From Marinobacterium profundum (GTDB lineage: Bacteria; Pseudomonadota; Gammaproteobacteria; Pseudomonadales; Balneatricaceae), in assembly GCF_001528745.1 (NCBI RefSeq), contig NZ_BCNS01000095.1, positions 30,420-94,419 on the forward strand: a stretch of 64,000 bases of DNA, given 5' to 3'. The position numbers and the translations under genes were made by a program. Shown one piece after another: positions 37,027-45,624 of the stretch; within the stretch, counting starts at the first letter, position 1, and every line of letters starts with the position of its first letter. A model generated the notes under the pieces. That model saw only the letters and a program-made list of their open reading frames with translations, was not told the DNA's origin and made no database searches.

Positions 37027-39247
37027 AGAGTGGCTGACCGCAGACGAGCTGGCGGGCATTGAAGGACTGCCAGCTAGCAAAAGTGGCGTAATCCGTCGGG
37101 CGAAAAAAGACGCGTGGGTCAGTCGCCATCGTGCCAAGGGCAAAGGGCTGGAATATCAGCTTGATTCTCTGCCCATTGAGACCCAGCGCGCCCTTGCCAA
37201 AAGCGACGCCGAAACCGCCGCGCAGTCACCGATTGCGATACAGGCAAAAGCGACGGTTGCACTGGATAACCGCGCCCGCCAGGGGGCCTCGAAAGAGGCC
37301 CAATCCAGCGGCCTTAAACAGCTGATCAACCTGCCTGAGGTTCCGCGTCAGCGGGCCGAAGCACGGTTGCTGATTCTGCAGGCGGGCAAGGCCTTTGTGG
37401 CGCCCTACATACGCTCTCGCCAGCAGGTTGCAGGCGAGAAAGCCTTCGCCAAGGCCTACAGCACGCAGGATCTGACACTGCCGAGCTGGGTGTTTGAGAC
37501 GGTGCCGACGGTGTCCTGGATGAGCCTGAGACGCTGGCAGAAGACGCTGGACGAAGACGGCGCCGCAGCGCTGGCCGGGCGCTACAAGAGTGCGGTGCAG
37601 AGCAAGATTGATGAGCAGCCCGACATGGGCAACTTCCTGCGGGCGATCATCACCAGCAAGCCGCATCTGGCGGGTAAAACCTGCCACCTGCGCGAACTGC
37701 TGGAAGTGCACAGCGCCAAGAACGGCATGGGCTGGGAGATCCCGAGCCCCTCCAGCATCCGCCGCTGGGTGGTGCAGTGGAGCGCCGATAACCAGGCCGC
37801 CATCGCCTATGTGACGGACCCGAACCGCTACAACAGCAAGTACCGCAGCGCGGTGGAGCAGGCCTATCCCTGGATGAGCCAGCCGAATGATATCTGGGAG
37901 TTCGACTCGACCCCGGTGGACGCAATGCTAAAGGAAGGGCGGCATTCGATTATCGCGGTGATCGACTGCTTTACCCGGCGGGTAAAGATGATAGTCAGCC
38001 CGACATCGGACTCCGAAGGCATCTGCCTGCTGTTGCGCAAGACCCTGCTCGACTGGGGCACGCTCAACGAAGGCGGCGTGGCCAAGACGGACAACGGCTC
38101 GGATTACGTGAGCCGGCGCACCACGGGCGTATTCAACCTGCTGGGCATCAATCAGGAGCGCGCCAACCCCTACAGCGGCTGGGAAAAGCCCTTTATAGAG
38201 CGCTTTTTCCGCACCCTGAGCCACAGCATTGTCGAGTTGCTGCCGGGTTATATCGGCCACAACGTGGCGGACCGCGAAGTGATTGAAGCGGCCAAGCATT
38301 TCGCCCAGCGGCTGGCTGAAAAACGCCGGCCCGAGGCTGAAAAAGAAGGCTTTAACCTGCGTTTAACCCGCGAAGAGCTGCAGGCGTTTCTGGATAACTG
38401 GCTGGATGCCTACTACCACCACCGGCCCCACCAGGGCGAGGGCATGAAGGGCATCACCCCATTCAAGAAGTACGCCGATTCCGGCTACAGCCCCTGGGCT
38501 GTGAGTGACGAAGGCGCGCTGGATGTGCTGCTGAACCGGGCCGGCACTGCGCGGGTGCTGAAAGGCCGCATCAAGTGTGGCGGGCTGGAATACAGCGCAC
38601 CTGAGCTGATGGAACACGAGTGGAAGGGGCAGAAAGTGGAAGTGTTTCTGGACCCGAACGACGTGGGCCGGGCCTTTTTGTACCGCGAGGGCAGCTGGGA
38701 TCTGCGGGTTGAGGCGGTGGATGTACGCATGATCGGCCAGGGCGTGAGCCCGGATGCGTTCCGCGCCAAGAAGCGCGAAGACGCCAAGGCGCTGCGCTCT
38801 TTCCGTCGCGAGATGAAGGAGCTAGCCAAGACCTTCGGCGTGGACGGGCTGCACCAGGATGCCATCGACCATTTCACCGACAAAGCCAAGGGCCTGGCGC
38901 TGTTCCCGCAGCCGAGCCGCGAACACAGCAACGAGGCCATTGCGGCGCTGAGCAAGACCGCCGATCGGCTGCGCAAGCCCACCGATCCGCAGTATTCCGA
39001 GGCCGAAATTGCGCATTTGAAGCGCCAGCGCGAGGCGATTGAAGCCAAGCAGGCGGCCGTGGCGCAGCAGCAGGGCCTGCAGGTACGCAACGAACACGAC
39101 AAGGCGCGGCTGCTGGCCGAGCAATCGCTTGAGCGTGAGCTGAAACCGAGCGAGCTGGAGTACCTGGCGGATTACAAGCGGCATAACCGCTTTGGCGGGA
39201 AACAGATCGACGAAATCATGGCGCGCAAGCAGCACAAGAGTAGCTGA
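37019..39247 (+). CDS. Transposase A (MuA-like, DDE)
   Basis: 742 residues. N-terminal Mu-type DNA-binding region (MTKEWLTADELAGIEGLP...), a second HTH part, the rve/DDE core and a C-terminal Mu-transpos_C beta barrel. Probable catalytic residues are Asp296 (WEFDSTPVD), Asp358 (KTDNGSDYV) and Glu394 (PFIERFF, compared with VERAF in MuA). It cuts the prophage ends and joins them to target DNA. The start at ATG 37019 has GGAGG about 9 bp upstream and overlaps ner. About 80 residues longer than MuA, mostly in the C-terminal helical tail. Confidence 0.95.
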   Translation: MTKEWLTADELAGIEGLPASKSGVIRRAKKDAWVSRHRAKGKGLEYQLDSLPIETQRALAKSDAETAAQSPIAIQAKATVALDNRARQGASKEAQSSGLKQLINLPEVPRQRAEARLLILQAGKAFVAPYIRSRQQVAGEKAFAKAYSTQDLTLPSWVFETVPTVSWMSLRRWQKTLDEDGAAALAGRYKSAVQSKIDEQPDMGNFLRAIITSKPHLAGKTCHLRELLEVHSAKNGMGWEIPSPSSIRRWVVQWSADNQAAIAYVTDPNRYNSKYRSAVEQAYPWMSQPNDIWEFDSTPVDAMLKEGRHSIIAVIDCFTRRVKMIVSPTSDSEGICLLLRKTLLDWGTLNEGGVAKTDNGSDYVSRRTTGVFNLLGINQERANPYSGWEKPFIERFFRTLSHSIVELLPGYIGHNVADREVIEAAKHFAQRLAEKRRPEAEKEGFNLRLTREELQAFLDNWLDAYYHHRPHQGEGMKGITPFKKYADSGYSPWAVSDEGALDVLLNRAGTARVLKGRIKCGGLEYSAPELMEHEWKGQKVEVFLDPNDVGRAFLYREGSWDLRVEAVDVRMIGQGVSPDAFRAKKREDAKALRSFRREMKELAKTFGVDGLHQDAIDHFTDKAKGLALFPQPSREHSNEAIAALSKTADRLRKPTDPQYSEAEIAHLKRQREAIEAKQAAVAQQQGLQVRNEHDKARLLAEQSLERELKPSELEYLADYKRHNRFGGKQIDEIMARKQHKSS

Positions 39248-39339
39248 AGCGCGCCACGGGAGAGTGGCCAGAAGGTCACTATCAACGGGCCCCAACTTTT
39301 GCTGAGCGCGGGCCCGCCAAACATCAAGGAGAGTAGCAG

Positions 39340-40056
39340 ATGAAAGCAATAGTCGCACCGGTGAAGAACGTGATCGCCACGCAGAATGCGTTCGATTCGC
39401 TCTACAACCGATCTTACGGGGTGCCCGGTATTGGGCTGATTCACGGGCCTACCGGCTTTGGCAAGACCACCTCGGTGGCCTACCTGTTCAACCAGGTCAA
39501 CGGCGTGCTGGTGCGCGCCCGGGCCAACGATACATCGAGCAGCCTGCTGGGGCGCATCGTCTCCGAACTGGGGGCCCAGCCCATGCAGCGCAATGCCCGC
39601 ATGGTGGATTACATCATCGAACAGATGAGCATGTACGAACGCCCGCTGTTCATTGATGAGGCCGACTACCTGATGGGGGATATCAAGCTTTTGGAGTCTA
39701 TCCGCGACCTGTACGACGCCACCGAAGTGCCGGTGGTGCTGATCGGCATGGATCAGATCGCCAAGCGCATCAGCTCGCGCAAGCAGTTTTTCAACCGCAT
39801 CAGCGAGTGGGTGGAGTTCCGCCCGGCGGATCTGGATGACGTGATGGTGATGGCCGATTGCATGCTGGAACGCGGCATCCAGGTGGAAGCCGAGCTGCTG
39901 GAGAAGCTGCGGCAATCCGCCAGTGGCGAGATGCGTCGCATCACCATTGGCCTGGCGCAGATCGAGAAGCTGGCCCGCGCCAATGAGCTGGATATCGTCA
40001 CCATCGGCCACTGGGGGGATCAGCCCTTCCATGGCATGCGCCGGGCCGTGGCGTAG
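39340..40056 (+). CDS. Transposition target-capture ATPase B (MuB-like)
   Basis: 238 residues, AAA+ ATPase. Walker A GPTGFGKTT (36-44) and Walker B LFIDEAD (Asp106-Glu107). MuB-type proteins coat target DNA, activate A and give target immunity. It lacks the N-terminal HTH domain of Mu B (312 residues) and resembles the shorter D3112/TnsC-like form. AAGGAGAG precedes the ATG. The 92-bp gap after A shows no gene. Confidence 0.92.
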   Translation: MKAIVAPVKNVIATQNAFDSLYNRSYGVPGIGLIHGPTGFGKTTSVAYLFNQVNGVLVRARANDTSSSLLGRIVSELGAQPMQRNARMVDYIIEQMSMYERPLFIDEADYLMGDIKLLESIRDLYDATEVPVVLIGMDQIAKRISSRKQFFNRISEWVEFRPADLDDVMVMADCMLERGIQVEAELLEKLRQSASGEMRRITIGLAQIEKLARANELDIVTIGHWGDQPFHGMRRAVA

Positions 40057-40067
40057 GAGGCTGAAAC

Positions 40068-40619
40068 GTGAGTCAGGCACGACGCAAAGCGTGGACATGG
40101 ATCGTTAATCAAGCGGATGAGGGCGATGCGGTGAGTCTGTTTACAGCGGTGGAGCTGGCCCATTCGGTGGGCATTGCGCGAGGCCGGGCCAAGCGGTTTA
40201 TCCGCTTCCTGGAAGAGCACAAGCGCGTGAAGCTGGTGCAGCGTGGGGGCGGCCCTGTGGCCGCAACCTACCGGGTTATCAGTACCGAACCGCTGCAGTT
40301 CGACAAGCGCGCCAGCTTTACGCGGGCCAACTCGGCCCGCCAGCGCATTTGGAACAGCTGCCGGATCCTGCGCACCTTCTCCCTGGCTGAACTGGCGGCA
40401 ACATCGCAGGCGGCCTACGCCACCTGCTGCGCCTACATCAAACGGCTGGAACGGGTGGGGCTGGTGCGCAAGGTCAAGCGCCATGCGCCGGAACATGGGA
40501 ACTGCGCGCTGTTTCGGCTGAATATCGATGTCGGTCATGCGCACCCGATCGTGCGCAACGACGGCGTATTCTGCCCAGCGCGCAACACCCTGTACCCCTA
40601 CAAGGAAACACGGACATGA
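40068..40619 (+). CDS. Phage protein with two winged-helix-like segments
   Basis: 183 residues. Two similar HTH-like parts: about 20-70 (AVELAHSVGIARGRAKRFIRFLEEHKRVKLV) and about 95-145 (SLAELAATSQAAYATCCAYIKRLERVGLVRKV). Likely binds DNA, target unknown. GTG start at 40068 with AGGAGG 7 bp upstream; it overlaps the next start (ATGA). Position behind B fits an early accessory regulator. Confidence 0.7.
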   Translation: MSQARRKAWTWIVNQADEGDAVSLFTAVELAHSVGIARGRAKRFIRFLEEHKRVKLVQRGGGPVAATYRVISTEPLQFDKRASFTRANSARQRIWNSCRILRTFSLAELAATSQAAYATCCAYIKRLERVGLVRKVKRHAPEHGNCALFRLNIDVGHAHPIVRNDGVFCPARNTLYPYKETRT

Positions 40620-41134
40620 GTGATTGGCTGGAGGTACTGCGCGAACAAGTCGCGACAAGCTCCCAGAGCCGAGTGGCGCTGGAACTGGGAGTCAGCAAGA
40701 CAATGATCAGCCAGGTGCTGGGCGGGAAATACCCGGCAGAGCCTGCGGATCTGCGCCGCAAGGTCGAAGGCCATTACATGGACCGGACGGTGGAATGCCC
40801 GGTGCTGGGGATTATCCCGATACACGAGTGCGAGGCACACCAGCAGCGGCCGTTCTCGGCCACCAACCCCCAGCGGGTGCGGTTGTACCGCGCCTGCCGG
40901 GCGGGTTGCCCGAACTCGAATCTGGAAACCACCGCCAAGGCCCAGCGCCAGGCGGTACAGCAGTCCGACACGGGCCTGCGACCTTATCAAACGGATGATC
41001 AGATTGCCTTCTGTCGGCGCATGGCCGGCGACAGCGATCGCAAAAACGTGGAACTGCTGGAGCGTGAGTTAAGCCGTATCGCCACCCAGTACAACCTGCT
41101 GCTATGGCAGATGCAGCACAAGGAGAGCAAGTGA
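40616..41134 (+). CDS. Phage HTH protein with a Cys-rich region
   Basis: 172 residues. The N-terminal HTH (SQSRVALELGVSKTMISQVLGGKYP, about 16-40) is followed by a region with Cys in CPVLG, HECEAH, RACRAGCP, possibly a metal site, and a charged helical C-terminus. Similar HTH proteins follow B in D3112-like phages. Regulatory role inferred. Confidence 0.65.
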   Translation: MSDWLEVLREQVATSSQSRVALELGVSKTMISQVLGGKYPAEPADLRRKVEGHYMDRTVECPVLGIIPIHECEAHQQRPFSATNPQRVRLYRACRAGCPNSNLETTAKAQRQAVQQSDTGLRPYQTDDQIAFCRRMAGDSDRKNVELLERELSRIATQYNLLLWQMQHKESK

Positions 41135-41400
41135 TGACGCGTGCAAATGTTCAAAACGAACACATCGCAGGCCAGCTGGCCAAGGTGAATCTGGCGGTGA
41201 ATGTACTGGTTAAACGCGGTTTAACGGTCACCGCCATCAGCATCGAAGGCCACAGCCCGCCGATCGAAATTATCCAGGGCCCGGCATGTCGCGAGTTTCG
41301 CCAGGCCGTGAGCAAGTGGATCAACAAGAACGGCCGGCGGCAGACCGAGCGCGTGGCAATCGTGGGTGAATGCCAGGTGCGCTGGATCGAACGCAACTAA
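41134..41400 (+). CDS. Hypothetical phage early protein
   Basis: 88 residues: MTRANVQNEHIAGQLAKVNLAVNVLVKRGLTVTAISIEGHSPPIEI..., predicted alpha-beta. ATG 41134 overlaps the previous TGA by one base and AAGGAGAG lies upstream. No family recognised. Confidence 0.6.
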   Translation: MTRANVQNEHIAGQLAKVNLAVNVLVKRGLTVTAISIEGHSPPIEIIQGPACREFRQAVSKWINKNGRRQTERVAIVGECQVRWIERN

Positions 41401-41418
41401 CTGAAGAGGAAAGGAATC

Positions 41419-41748
41419 ATGGCATCAGTTCAGTACTACATCGTTGATTTGGCTAAATCCTCCATTCACTGCCGCCTGGTGTTGCAGCACAGCCTGCGCC
41501 CGGCCGGTGGCACCTGTGAGCTGGCCCGCGCCAGGCGGGTGCCTGAAGACGAGGTAAACGCCGCCCTGAGTCGTTACGACAACGGCTCCACCACCCGCGC
41601 CATCCTGTGCGATGCCATCGATCAGATGGCCTATGCCGGCAGAACCGACGCCATACCCTGGCGGGAACTGCTGGGGCTGTGCAAGCGGGTGGAAGAAGAG
41701 CAACAGGCAGCAAAAGAAACAGCACAACAGCAGAGGGCAAGCGCATGA
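41419..41748 (+). CDS. Hypothetical phage early protein
   Basis: 109 residues, soluble, with a C-terminal helical tail rich in E, Q and A. AGGAAAGGA just upstream supports ATG 41419. It overlaps the DUF3164 gene start by 4 bp. No family recognised. Confidence 0.6.
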   Translation: MASVQYYIVDLAKSSIHCRLVLQHSLRPAGGTCELARARRVPEDEVNAALSRYDNGSTTRAILCDAIDQMAYAGRTDAIPWRELLGLCKRVEEEQQAAKETAQQQRASA

Positions 41749-42371
41749 ACAACGCCGTGCAACAACACATCCCCGAGGGCTACCTGATGGACCAGGCAGG
41801 GCGCCTGGTGCCGGTGTCCAAAATCGACGAGATCGACCTGACCCGCAACGACCTGGTGGGCGATATCGTCGGCAAGGCGCTGGCGCTGCAGCGCGCCATG
41901 GAAGAATTCAAGTTCGCCGTGCTGGGCGATATCGAAGCCTTTATCGAGCTGAGCGCCGAGCGTTACGACGTGCAGCTGGGCGGCAAGAAGGGCAACGTCA
42001 CCCTCAGCAGCATTGATGGCCGCTACAAGATTCAGCGGGCCATCAGTGAAAGCCTGGTGTTTGACGAACGCCTGCAGGTGGCCAAGGAGTTGATCGACCA
42101 GTGCATTCAGCGCTGGGCGCAAGGCTCTGCAGCGGAGATTCAGGCGCTGGTGTCCCATGCCTTTCAGGTCGATAAGGAAGGCAAGATCAGCACCGGCCGT
42201 GTGCTGGGGCTGCGTCGCCTGGCGATCGACGACCCGCAGTGGCGCATGGCAATGGACGCCATCGCTGACAGCATCCAGGTCACCGGCAGCAAGACCTATA
42301 TCCGCATCTATGAGCGCCTGGGCGCGGAGGATAACTTCCGCCCCGTCTCGCTGGATATGGCGTCTCTTTAA
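41745..42371 (+). CDS. DUF3164 family phage protein
   Basis: 208 residues: IPEGYLMDQAGRLVPVSKIDEIDLTRNDLVGDIV at the start, then FIELSAERYDVQLGGKKGNVTLSSIDGRYKIQRAI, characteristic of DUF3164, common in the early region of transposable phages. Function unknown. ATG 41745 overlaps the previous stop; the longer frame from 41607 is a reading through the preceding gene. Confidence 0.82.
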   Translation: MNNAVQQHIPEGYLMDQAGRLVPVSKIDEIDLTRNDLVGDIVGKALALQRAMEEFKFAVLGDIEAFIELSAERYDVQLGGKKGNVTLSSIDGRYKIQRAISESLVFDERLQVAKELIDQCIQRWAQGSAAEIQALVSHAFQVDKEGKISTGRVLGLRRLAIDDPQWRMAMDAIADSIQVTGSKTYIRIYERLGAEDNFRPVSLDMASL

Positions 42372-42383
42372 AGGGGGTGACCC

Positions 42384-42623
42384 ATGCAAATAATCAACCG
42401 GGCGGCACTGGCCGCCCAGCTGGCCGCACAGGCCAGACTCACCCAGGGGCAAGCCGACTCAGCCCTGCAGGCGCTGGAAAAACTGGTGGTGCTGCGTATC
42501 AAGCGTGGCGACTGCATACAGTTGGATGGCTTCGGCCTGTTTGAGCGCATCGAGCGCGAACCGGGCCGGCAGGTGCTGATCTTTCGCCCGCACCGCAGCG
42601 TGAATGAGGAGATGAACCGATGA
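42384..42623 (+). CDS. Short HU/IHF-like DNA-binding protein
   Basis: 79 residues. Residues 1-45 form the HU dimerisation helices and LRIKRGDCIQLDGFGLFERIEREPGRQVLIFRPHRSVNEEM matches the HU beta saddle with a shortened arm. First of two HU-like genes in the operon. It overlaps the next start codon by 4 bp. Confidence 0.72.
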   Translation: MQIINRAALAAQLAAQARLTQGQADSALQALEKLVVLRIKRGDCIQLDGFGLFERIEREPGRQVLIFRPHRSVNEEMNR

Positions 42624-42793
42624 GCCTTGCAATGCAAGTCCCCGAAACCGAGCTGATGGACGTACTGGAATGGTCTGAGGAACATGGCCGCCAGCACAGC
42701 ACAGACCACCCCGAGGGCACCTATGAAGAAGGTGTAAACGACGCACTACGCTGGGCGCTGGGCTACATCCACACCCGGCCAGACGAGGCTTAA
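42620..42793 (+). CDS. Small hypothetical phage protein
   Basis: 57 residues, acidic: MSLAMQVPETELMDVLEWSEEHGRQHS..., ending ALRWALGYIHTRPDEA. Start overlaps the HU-like gene (ATGA), GATG spacing typical of this operon. No family recognised. Confidence 0.6.
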   Translation: MSLAMQVPETELMDVLEWSEEHGRQHSTDHPEGTYEEGVNDALRWALGYIHTRPDEA

Positions 42794-42797
42794 AACC

Positions 42798-43004
42798 ATG
42801 GCAAAAGTAACCATCGAACTGGAAGACGTGCAGGACGATAACGGCATCAGCCGCGTGCTGACCCGTGTGTGCTGGCACACAAGGGCGCCGCTGAACCTGC
42901 CCACCAAGGCGGAAAACTTCGCCCTGGCCGTGGCCCTGGTGGTGGATGGCATGTCCGCCGCCGCCCCAGCAAACCGCCCATTAACAACCGGAGCAAAACA
43001 ATGA
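42798..43004 (+). CDS. Small hypothetical phage protein
   Basis: 68 residues: MAKVTIELEDVQDDNGISRVLTRVCWHTRAP..., beta-rich N-terminus. It overlaps the second HU-like gene by 4 bp (ATGA). No family recognised. Confidence 0.6.
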   Translation: MAKVTIELEDVQDDNGISRVLTRVCWHTRAPLNLPTKAENFALAVALVVDGMSAAAPANRPLTTGAKQ

Positions 43005-43291
43005 ACCAGGCACAGCTGATCGAGCGCATTACTACCGACCTTAAAGCCAGCGGCGTGGCCGTGAGCAAAACCCAGGTTGAAGCCGTGGTCATGCGCCTGG
43101 CCGAGACCGTGGCCGACACCCTGGTTGCAGGTGACGAGGTGCTGCTGTCGCGCCTGGGCAAATTCAGCCTGGCACACCGTGCTGCCCGTCTCGTTCGCAA
43201 CCCGGCCACAGGCGCACCGCTGGCGCTGCCGGAGATGCGGGCCGTGAAATTTAAGCCGCTGAAGGGATTGAAGGATGCGGTCAACGCCTAG
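43001..43291 (+). CDS. HU-family DNA-binding protein
   Basis: 96 residues, full HU length: MNQAQLIERITTDLKASGVAVSKTQVEAVV, then LVAGDEVLLSRLGKFSLAHRAARLVRNPATGAPLALPEMRAVKFKPLKGLKDAV (GKF, RxGRNPxTG-like RNPATG arm and xxVxFKPxKxLK end). It probably bends DNA during transposition or packaging. Second HU-like gene in 0.7 kb. Confidence 0.88.
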   Translation: MNQAQLIERITTDLKASGVAVSKTQVEAVVMRLAETVADTLVAGDEVLLSRLGKFSLAHRAARLVRNPATGAPLALPEMRAVKFKPLKGLKDAVNA

Positions 43292-43365
43292 CGAAACGCC
43301 CGCACTGAGCGGGCGTCTGCCGGGCGTGGTTGCCCGGTACTGATGAGCAGCCAGGGAGCAATAGC

Positions 43366-43827
43366 ATGATCACAAAAGAGCAGTGGGCGGAGGTTGAGGA
43401 GGAGCTGAAAGGCTTGTTCCCGACCGTGAAATTCAGTTACCAGGGGCATGAGGTGTCAATCAGCCGCAGGCGGGTATCCGAAACCCGGGTTGAGCTGCAG
43501 GTTTATATCGATGGCTACATTCGTGGCGTCTGGTACATGCCGGATTCCGAGGGCTTTTTGCCGGTTGTACGCCAGTTGTGGCGCACCCGCACCAGGACCA
43601 AGTACTCGGCCAAGTTCATCAAGGATACCGAAAAAGTTTTTGGCAAACGGGCTGCGAAAAAGCACTTCCCCGATTTGCATGATAAGCGGGAGTACTTCGA
43701 TCCCGGCTTCACCAGCGCCCTGTCCCTGGTGCGCCAGTACCGCAAGCTCGACGGCCTGGAACTGACCCAGATCGGCCATAGCAAAGTGACCCAGGAACCT
43801 GCCGAGGCCGACCCCGTATGCAGTTAA
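43366..43827 (+). CDS. Hypothetical phage protein
   Basis: 153 residues, basic in the middle (RTRTKYSAKFIKDTEKVFGKRAAKKHF). ATG 43366 has AGGGAG about 10 bp upstream. It overlaps the next gene by 10 bp. No family recognised; similar early proteins of unknown function occur in other Mu-like phages. Confidence 0.6.
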   Translation: MITKEQWAEVEEELKGLFPTVKFSYQGHEVSISRRRVSETRVELQVYIDGYIRGVWYMPDSEGFLPVVRQLWRTRTRTKYSAKFIKDTEKVFGKRAAKKHFPDLHDKREYFDPGFTSALSLVRQYRKLDGLELTQIGHSKVTQEPAEADPVCS

Positions 43828-44270
43828 GTCGTTGCCCCGTGTGCCACAGCCGCATCAACCTGCAGGCGCTGGTGCAGGACGAAGCCGGGCGCGAGCTGCT
43901 GGCCCTGCTGGTCAAACTCGATACCCAGGCCGGCAGCGCGCTGGTGGGATATCTGAGCCTGTTCCGCGCCCAAACGCGGGACCTGGCCAATGACCGGGCG
44001 CTGCGCATTGCGCTGGATGCACTGGATTTGGCACCCACGGCGGCGCTGGTGCCGGCCCTGGCGCACACCGTCGAAACCATGCGCAGCAAGCAGCAGCAGG
44101 GCCAGTTCAAGCCCCTGGCGAATCACAACTATCTAAAGCGGGTGCTGGAGGGTGGCGACAATGGCCAGCCGATCGCGGCGCTGCCGGCGGGCATGGTGAC
44201 GGAATCCAGGCAGGGCAAGCGGGCGGCGGTGACCAGCTCGATCATGGATATCAGAGATACGGATTGGTAA
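43818..44270 (+). CDS. Phage protein with N-terminal zinc ribbon half-site
   Basis: 150 residues. Starts MQLSRCPVCHSRINLQALVQDEAGRELLALL with a single CxxC pair (Cys6, Cys9), then a helical region and LANHNYLKRVLEGG. Conserved in position before gemA in other transposable phages. Role unknown, possibly in replication. Confidence 0.65.
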   Translation: MQLSRCPVCHSRINLQALVQDEAGRELLALLVKLDTQAGSALVGYLSLFRAQTRDLANDRALRIALDALDLAPTAALVPALAHTVETMRSKQQQGQFKPLANHNYLKRVLEGGDNGQPIAALPAGMVTESRQGKRAAVTSSIMDIRDTDW

Positions 44271-44496
44271 GGAAAGGTGCCGCGCCCTGGAGGTTCAAGC
44301 CGGGCGCGGCGTGGAATGTTTCGAGCCATCCGTGGCCTGCCTGCATTCCTTGGCGACGCTGGGCGCGTCTGCCATGCAGTTAAGCAGTGCCCGCCCGATT
44401 TATCGTTAGGAAAAACTCCTAAATGCAACGCAAAAGCGAATTCAGGCAGTGCGCTTTTGGTTGCAACGCAACGCGTTAACCGAGGTTTAAACAGAC
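44271..44496. promoter_or_regulatory. Spacer with three inverted repeats before gemA-mor
   Basis: Contains GCCGCGCCC (44279-44287) paired with GGGCGCGGC (44302-44310), TTAGGA...TCCTAA near 44406-44422, and an imperfect repeat of 13-14 bases at 44425-44438 and 44452-44464 (GCAAC-CAAAAGCG type). No gene. It is the longest gap of the early region and probably carries the middle promoter or attenuator for gemA and mor. Confidence 0.5.
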
Positions 44497-45153
44497 ATGA
44501 AACACCCGCAAAAAGACAACCGCAAAGCGGCACTGGCACAGATCCACATCGGCAAAAAGCAGCTGGCGCTGGATGACGACAGCTATCGCGACATGCTGCA
44601 GGGCCTGACTGGGCTGCGCAGCTGCTCCGACATGACGCTGGCGCAGCTGTACCAGGTGATTACGCAGCTGCAGGCCGCCGGCTTCAAAGCCAAAGGCGGT
44701 GCGCCGCGCCGCAGCAAGGGCTACTACAGCCCCAAGTCACAGGGGCAGCTGATCGACGTGATGCGGGCGCGCTGGATCCAGATGCACCAGATGGGCATCG
44801 TTAACGATGGGTCTGAGTCGGCGTTAACGGCCTACGCCCTGCGCATGAGCAGCCAGATCAACGGCGGTGTGGGGATAGCGCGGCTGGAATGGCTGGAGCG
44901 CGAGCCCAAGATTGCGGCCAAGGTGCTGGAGGCGCTGAAGAAGTGGCACATACGCCAGTACCGCAGCTGGAAACAGCAGGATATTGCCACCGTGCAGCAG
45001 GCGTGCAGCCTGAATCCTGAATTGAGCGCGGCCCAGGTGATCCGCCAGCTGCTGCAGCAGCAGCGCATCTTCTGGTACCGGGAGTTTGAGGACTACAGCG
45101 TGCAGGACTCGCCCGAGTACTGCACCAACCGCAAGGAGCTGCAGCATGACTAA
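44497..45153 (+). CDS. gemA: GemA (Mu gp16) family protein
   Basis: 218 residues. ALAQIHIGKKQLALDDDSYRDMLQGLTGLRSCSDMTLAQL and MRARWIQMHQMGIVNDGSESALTAYALRM are diagnostic of the gp16/GemA family, which in Mu modulates host gene expression and DNA topology. The C-terminal 80 residues are an extension beyond the core. It overlaps mor by 8 bp, so the two are coupled, as in Mu. Confidence 0.88.
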   Translation: MKHPQKDNRKAALAQIHIGKKQLALDDDSYRDMLQGLTGLRSCSDMTLAQLYQVITQLQAAGFKAKGGAPRRSKGYYSPKSQGQLIDVMRARWIQMHQMGIVNDGSESALTAYALRMSSQINGGVGIARLEWLEREPKIAAKVLEALKKWHIRQYRSWKQQDIATVQQACSLNPELSAAQVIRQLLQQQRIFWYREFEDYSVQDSPEYCTNRKELQHD

Positions 45154-45580
45154 GACACGCGAGGAAGAGCAGCACGACCTGCTGGGCGACAGCTCATTTT
45201 GCGATGAGCTGCTCGATCACCTGGACGAGATCCCCGACGAGGTGCGCAAGAAGTGGCCCAAGGATCTGGCCAACCTGATCGATATCTACCAGGCCGCCAT
45301 GCAGCGCCGGGGCTACAGCGCCAACGAGGCCCGCAGCATCGCCCATACGCTCATGGCCGAGCAGTCGATGTACTGCGGCGGCCGGCATGTGTATATCCCC
45401 AAGGGCGACAGGTTCCGCCAGGCGGTGCGTGATGTGGAGCTGTTCCGCGACTGGCACGATCGCGGCATCGTGCCCGACGATCTGGCCAGCCATTACAAGA
45501 TCAGCACCCAGCATGTGTACCGCATCATCAAGGAACAGCGCGGCTTGCACATGAAGAAGGTGCAGCCGGAATTGTTCTGA
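45146..45580 (+). CDS. mor: Mor family transcription activator
   Basis: 144 residues. The N-terminal Mor dimerisation domain (PKDLANLIDIYQAAMQRRGYSANEA) contains AHTLMAEQSMYCGGRHVYIPKGDRFRQAVRD, followed by a C-terminal HTH (DDLASHYKISTQHVYRIIKEQ). Mor/C proteins activate middle and late transcription with host sigma70 polymerase. No separate C gene is seen, so this protein may drive the late promoters too. Start ATG 45146 lies inside the end of gemA. Confidence 0.92.
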   Translation: MTKTREEEQHDLLGDSSFCDELLDHLDEIPDEVRKKWPKDLANLIDIYQAAMQRRGYSANEARSIAHTLMAEQSMYCGGRHVYIPKGDRFRQAVRDVELFRDWHDRGIVPDDLASHYKISTQHVYRIIKEQRGLHMKKVQPELF

Positions 45581-45624
45581 GGCGTGTTCGTGGGCTATCC
45601 TCTGCGCTGTCAAAGGAGAGACCC

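Noticed and set aside
44277..44576. 99-codon frame in the spacer before gemA
   Set aside because: It overlaps gemA in another frame, has no recognisable protein features and runs through the inverted repeats.
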